NCBI GenBank assembly: GCA_016714495.1
Contig: JADKDU010000001.1
Span: 682,001-746,000 of the forward strand
Origin: Hyphomonadaceae bacterium
Lineage (GTDB): Bacteria > Pseudomonadota > Alphaproteobacteria > Caulobacterales > Hyphomonadaceae
Reading direction: 5' to 3'
DNA: 64,000 nt
Shown here: in pieces, positions 60,771 through 64,000 of the stretch
How the letters are laid out: each line of letters opens with the position of its first letter
Position numbering within the stretch: the stretch's first letter is position 1
Made by a program: the position numbers and the translations under genes
The notes under the pieces: generated by a model
The model's input: the letters and a program-made list of their open reading frames with translations, nothing else
The model's database searches: none
What the model was told of the DNA's origin: nothing

Positions 60771-60800
60771 TTGGCGCGCAGGCGGCCTCCGGACTATTGT
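60771..60800 (+). promoter_or_regulatory. Promoter of the second serine hydrolase
   Basis: TTGGCG (60771-60776) and TATTGT (60795-60800), with 18 bases between, lie in the repeated upstream block shared with copies 1 and 3. Confidence 0.5.
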
Positions 60801-60846
60801 CCCCGGCAAGCGACCTCGATCAACAAGGCGCCAAACAGGGGAAGAG

Positions 60847-62304
60847 ATGTTCATTCAACGATCCAGGATAGGATCGCGGCTGCTGTTGGCTGCCGCATCC
60901 TTCGTAGTCCTCGCAGCCTGCAGCGACAACAAGCCAGCTGCGCCGGCCGAGCCCGCAGCGGTCGCCGCCAAGCCATCCGACGATCCGGCCTGGCCATCCG
61001 CCGCCGTCGCTGATCCGACAACGCTCGGCTTCACCGCAGAAGGCCTCGCGGCGCTCGATGCGCGCATGGCGCAGTCCGTCGCCAACCAGGATTTTGGCGG
61101 CATCGTCACCCTGCTCATGAAGGATGGCGAGATTGCGCAGTTCAAGTCGTACGGCATCCGCAATGGCGATCCGAAGACCGGAACGCCGATGACCACCGAC
61201 ACGATCTTCCGCATCTATTCGATGACCAAGCCGGTCACCGGCGTCGCGCTGATGCAGCTCTACGAACAAGGCAAATGGCAGCTCGATGATCCGATTTCGA
61301 AATTCGCGCCCGAGTTGGCCAATCTCAAAGTGCTGACCTGGAAAGACGGCAAGCCGGTCATGAAGGGCGGCAAGCCCGTGCTCGCTGATCCGACCAAGCC
61401 GCCGACGATGCGCCAGCTCATGTCGCACACCGCCGGCTTCGCCTACGGCATTCTTGGCGGCGACGACCCAGTCAACACCGCATATCGCTCGCAGAACGTG
61501 CCCACCTCGAAGAACCTCGATGAGATGATGACCAAGCTCACCGGTCTTCCGTTACTCTACGATCCCGGCACGCGCTGGGTTTATTCGGTGTCGGTCGATG
61601 TCCAGGGATATCTGGTTCAGAAAATCTCAGGCCAGAAGTTTGGCGATTATCTCAAGGCCAACATCTTCACGCCGCTGAACATGAACGAGACGTCCTTCAT
61701 CCTGCCTGAAGACAAGAAAGAGCGCCTCGCCGAGGTCTATGGCTGGAACAAGGACAAGAGCGCGCTTCAGATCAATCCGCAACGGAACGATATCGCGAGC
61801 TATGACGCCACGAACGAAATGGAATCGGGCGGCGGCGGCCTGCTCTCGACTGCCCATGATTACGGCCGCTTCGTCCAGATGCTTGTCAACAAGGGCACGC
61901 TGGCCGGCAAAACGATCCTCAAGCCGGAATCAATCGCGGTGATGGCGGAAAACCAGATCGGCGATCTGGGCGTCTTCTCAGATGGCACAAGCGGCAATCC
62001 GGGGCTTCCGGGTCAGAAGTTCGGCCTCGACTTCGCGATCTACACCGACCCGGCCGCAGGTCAGCATCCGTTCGGCAAAGGCACCTTCTACTGGAGCGGT
62101 ATTGCCGGCACGATCTTCTGGGTCGATCCGGTCAACAACATCGGCTTCGTCGGCATGGTCCAATCGTTCGGCGGCAGACGCCCTGACGCAATGGACTTCC
62201 GCGCTGAAACCGGCCGGCTGATCTACGCAGCCCTGAAACCGACCGCAGCCGCGCCCGCGGCAATGCCGGCTGAAGCGGCCAAGCAACCGGAAGCCGTCCA
62301 CTAA
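60847..62304 (+). CDS. Serine hydrolase lipoprotein, beta-lactamase/esterase VIII family (copy 2)
   Basis: The 485-residue paralogue of the preceding gene has the lipobox VLAAC, SMTK (Ser125-Lys128), the Tyr motif in GTRWVYSVSVDVQGYLVQ, and W-x-G in GTFYWSGIAGTIFW. It differs from copy 1 mainly in the linker and in the region after FILPEDK (ERLAEVYGWNKDKSALQIN). Conservation along the whole length, including signal peptide and linker, shows duplication of the entire gene. Substrate unknown. Confidence 0.85.
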   Translation: MFIQRSRIGSRLLLAAASFVVLAACSDNKPAAPAEPAAVAAKPSDDPAWPSAAVADPTTLGFTAEGLAALDARMAQSVANQDFGGIVTLLMKDGEIAQFKSYGIRNGDPKTGTPMTTDTIFRIYSMTKPVTGVALMQLYEQGKWQLDDPISKFAPELANLKVLTWKDGKPVMKGGKPVLADPTKPPTMRQLMSHTAGFAYGILGGDDPVNTAYRSQNVPTSKNLDEMMTKLTGLPLLYDPGTRWVYSVSVDVQGYLVQKISGQKFGDYLKANIFTPLNMNETSFILPEDKKERLAEVYGWNKDKSALQINPQRNDIASYDATNEMESGGGGLLSTAHDYGRFVQMLVNKGTLAGKTILKPESIAVMAENQIGDLGVFSDGTSGNPGLPGQKFGLDFAIYTDPAAGQHPFGKGTFYWSGIAGTIFWVDPVNNIGFVGMVQSFGGRRPDAMDFRAETGRLIYAALKPTAAAPAAMPAEAAKQPEAVH

Positions 62305-62322
62305 GGGCGATCCACACGCGCG

Positions 62323-62351
62323 CGGCGCCGGGGATCAGCATCCCGGCGCCG
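62323..62351 (+). terminator. Hairpin after hydrolase copy 2
   Basis: CGGCGCCGGGG (62323-62333) pairs with TCCCGGCGCCG (62341-62351), with one G-T pair. It is a near copy of the hairpin after copy 1. Confidence 0.6.
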
Positions 62352-62451
62352 ACGCCTTACCAGACCGTCATTTGCGCCGTCCCACATCGCTTTTCTCGAC
62401 AATTTCAACTCTTGAGCAGACTTCGCGCCTTCACGACCCCCTTAGCGGTCC

Positions 62452-62481
62452 TTGGCGCGCAGGCCGGTTCTGGCCTATTGT
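62452..62481 (+). promoter_or_regulatory. Promoter of the third serine hydrolase
   Basis: TTGGCG (62452-62457) and TATTGT (62476-62481) are 18 bases apart, in the same repeated upstream block. Confidence 0.5.
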
Positions 62482-62529
62482 CCCTCGACCAAGCGACGTC
62501 ATTCAACAAGTCGCAGCACAGGGGATAAT

Positions 62530-63996
62530 ATGTCTATTCACCGATCCATGTTGGGGTCGCGGCTGCTTATGGCGGCTGCATCCTTCGCGGTCCTTGCGGC
62601 CTGCAGCGAGAGCAAGCCCGCGGCGCCGGCCGAACCCGCAGTCGTCGCCAAGGCGTATGACGATGCGGCCTGGCCTTCCGCGGCCATCGCTGATCCGACC
62701 ACGATCGGCTTCACCGCCGAAGGCCTCGCGGCGCTGGATGCGCGCATGGCCAAGTCGGTCACCGACCAGGACGTGGCCGGTATGGTCTACATTCTCGGCA
62801 AGGGCGGCGAGATCGCCGCTTTCAACGCGCATGGCGTCCAGTCGGGCGATCCGAAGACCGGAACGCCGATCACAAAGGACTCCCTCTTCCGCATCTACTC
62901 CATGACCAAGCCAATCACCGGCGTCGCCATGATGCAGCTCTATGAGCAAGGCAAATGGCAGCTCGATGATCCAGTGACCAAGTACGCGCCTGAACTCGCG
63001 AACCTGAAAGTCATCACCTGGAAGGACGGCAAGCCGGTCATGCAGGGCGGCAAGCCCGTGCTCGTCGATCCGACCAGCCCGCCGACCATGCGCCAGATCA
63101 TGAGCCACACCGCCGGCTTCGGCTACGGCCTGTGCTGCACCGATCCTAAGGCCGCAAACTACAACCCGGTCGACGCGCAATTCGTCAAGGACGGCGTCCT
63201 GAGCTCCGCCAACCTCGACGAGATGATGACCAAGATCGCCGCCATCCCGCTCGTCTACGATCCGGGCACGCGCTGGTCCTACTCGGCTTCGGTCGATATC
63301 CAGGGCTATATTGTTCAGAAGCTGTCGGGCCAGAAGTTCGGCGACTATCTGAAGGCCAACATCCTCACGCCGCTCGGCATGAATGACACGTCCTTCTTCG
63401 TCAGCGAAGCCAACAAGCCGCGCTTCGCCGACGTCTATCACTGGGACAAGGACAAGAACGCGCTCGTCATCAACGAGGAACGTCCTGACCGTCCCGGCTT
63501 CACCGACCCGAATCGCCTCGAATCCGGCGGAGGCGGCCTTGTCTCCTCGACGCATGACTACGCGCGCTTCATCCAGATGATGCTCAACAGGGGCACACTG
63601 GCCGGCAAGACCATCATCAAGCCGGAATCGGTCGCGATGATGTCCGAGAACCATATCGGCGATCTCGGCATCTACTCGGATGGCACAGCCGCCAACCCGG
63701 GTCGCCCCGGCCAGAAATTCGGCCTCGACTTCGCCGTCTATGTCGACCCGGCCGCGGGCCAGAACCCGTTCGGCAAGGGCACCTATTACTGGGGCGGAGC
63801 CGCCGGCACCTGGTTCTGGATCGATCCGGCCAACGATCTCTTCTTCGTCGGCATGATCCAGTCGATGGGCGGCGCACGGCCCGACGGAATGAACTTCCGC
63901 GTCGAGTCGGCCAAGCTTGCCTATGAAGCCCTGAAATCCAACGCCTCGGCCGCGACCCCGGCTGAAGCGACGAAACAGGCCGAACCCGCTCACTAA
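62530..63996 (+). CDS. Serine hydrolase lipoprotein, beta-lactamase/esterase VIII family (copy 3)
   Basis: The 488-residue third paralogue has the lipobox VLAAC, SMTK (Ser124-Lys127), Tyr in GTRWSYSASVDIQGYIVQ and W-x-G in GTYYWGGAAGTWFW. It differs by an inserted loop GLCCTDPKAANYNPVDAQFV with two adjacent cysteines, absent from copies 1 and 2, close to the active-site entrance by analogy with the family. It may therefore act on a different substrate. The gene ends four bases before the window edge. Confidence 0.85.
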   Translation: MSIHRSMLGSRLLMAAASFAVLAACSESKPAAPAEPAVVAKAYDDAAWPSAAIADPTTIGFTAEGLAALDARMAKSVTDQDVAGMVYILGKGGEIAAFNAHGVQSGDPKTGTPITKDSLFRIYSMTKPITGVAMMQLYEQGKWQLDDPVTKYAPELANLKVITWKDGKPVMQGGKPVLVDPTSPPTMRQIMSHTAGFGYGLCCTDPKAANYNPVDAQFVKDGVLSSANLDEMMTKIAAIPLVYDPGTRWSYSASVDIQGYIVQKLSGQKFGDYLKANILTPLGMNDTSFFVSEANKPRFADVYHWDKDKNALVINEERPDRPGFTDPNRLESGGGGLVSSTHDYARFIQMMLNRGTLAGKTIIKPESVAMMSENHIGDLGIYSDGTAANPGRPGQKFGLDFAVYVDPAAGQNPFGKGTYYWGGAAGTWFWIDPANDLFFVGMIQSMGGARPDGMNFRVESAKLAYEALKSNASAATPAEATKQAEPAH

Positions 63997-64000
63997 GGGG

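Noticed and set aside
1..64000. CRISPR array, prophage, integrase or defence island
   Set aside because: No regularly spaced repeats, phage structural genes, integrase or recognisable defence genes were seen; the only mobile element is the IS3 remnant.

Overview
This window is a GC-rich alphaproteobacterial chromosome segment. The evidence is a permuted two-piece tmRNA gene, an alphaproteobacterial-type SspB, a GTTC-N7-GTTC LexA box in front of recN, a CtrA-like box between ftsA and ftsZ, and ubiquinone genes (coq7, ubiG). The many TonB receptors and secreted hydrolases, the phytase/receptor pair and the CtrA-like site fit a Caulobacter/Hyphomonas-like aquatic heterotroph. That placement is inference; no rRNA gene is present to confirm it.

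Layout. 0-9 kb: a WYL regulator with a palindromic operator, a TonB receptor cut by an IS3-family remnant, a TPR lipoprotein, a broken VOC gene, folA, a VUT-type transporter, a Thr/Glu-rich lipoprotein and thyA. 8.5-16.9 kb: small stress and metabolic genes (ABM monooxygenase, aqpZ, VOC protein, tmRNA, DUF2267, osmC), a decayed membrane-protein gene, a cytochrome P450 and a Cys/Met PLP enzyme. 17-24 kb: an sspB-thioesterase-DUF3445-mug run, a TetR regulator, an extensin-like peptidase, an RcnB-like protein, a tiny ORF with a perfect Shine-Dalgarno sequence, a flavin amine oxidase and tRNA-Leu(CAA). 24-34.8 kb: dsbB-coq7, ispG-rodZ, ptsP, a frameshifted aspartokinase, ubiG and DUF924. 35-48.4 kb: a housekeeping block on the minus strand, ddl-ftsQ-ftsA-ftsZ, lpxC, bamD, recN and ligA, with an Rsm22-like methyltransferase and a periplasmic peroxiredoxin inserted on the plus strand. 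48.4-57.6 kb: accessory secreted functions (beta-propeller phytase, its TonB receptor with an amber codon, a small cytochrome c, a PQQ-type dehydrogenase/PEBP fusion, periplasmic MsrA). 57.9-64 kb: a 5'-truncated secreted protein and three tandem serine hydrolase lipoproteins, each with its own copy of the promoter region.

Two themes stand out. First, many genes are broken: single-base indels in lysC, the PQQ-PEBP fusion, two small genes and a 26.5-kb ORF; in-frame stops in a TonB receptor and a membrane protein; and an IS-linked truncation. lysC is normally indispensable, so some indels may be sequence errors, whereas the nonsense codons look like real decay. Second, several cis-elements are readable: LexA-like boxes, a CtrA-like box, a WYL-regulator operator and clear terminators. 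I see no CRISPR array, prophage, secretion island or defence system, and no convincing new multi-gene system.
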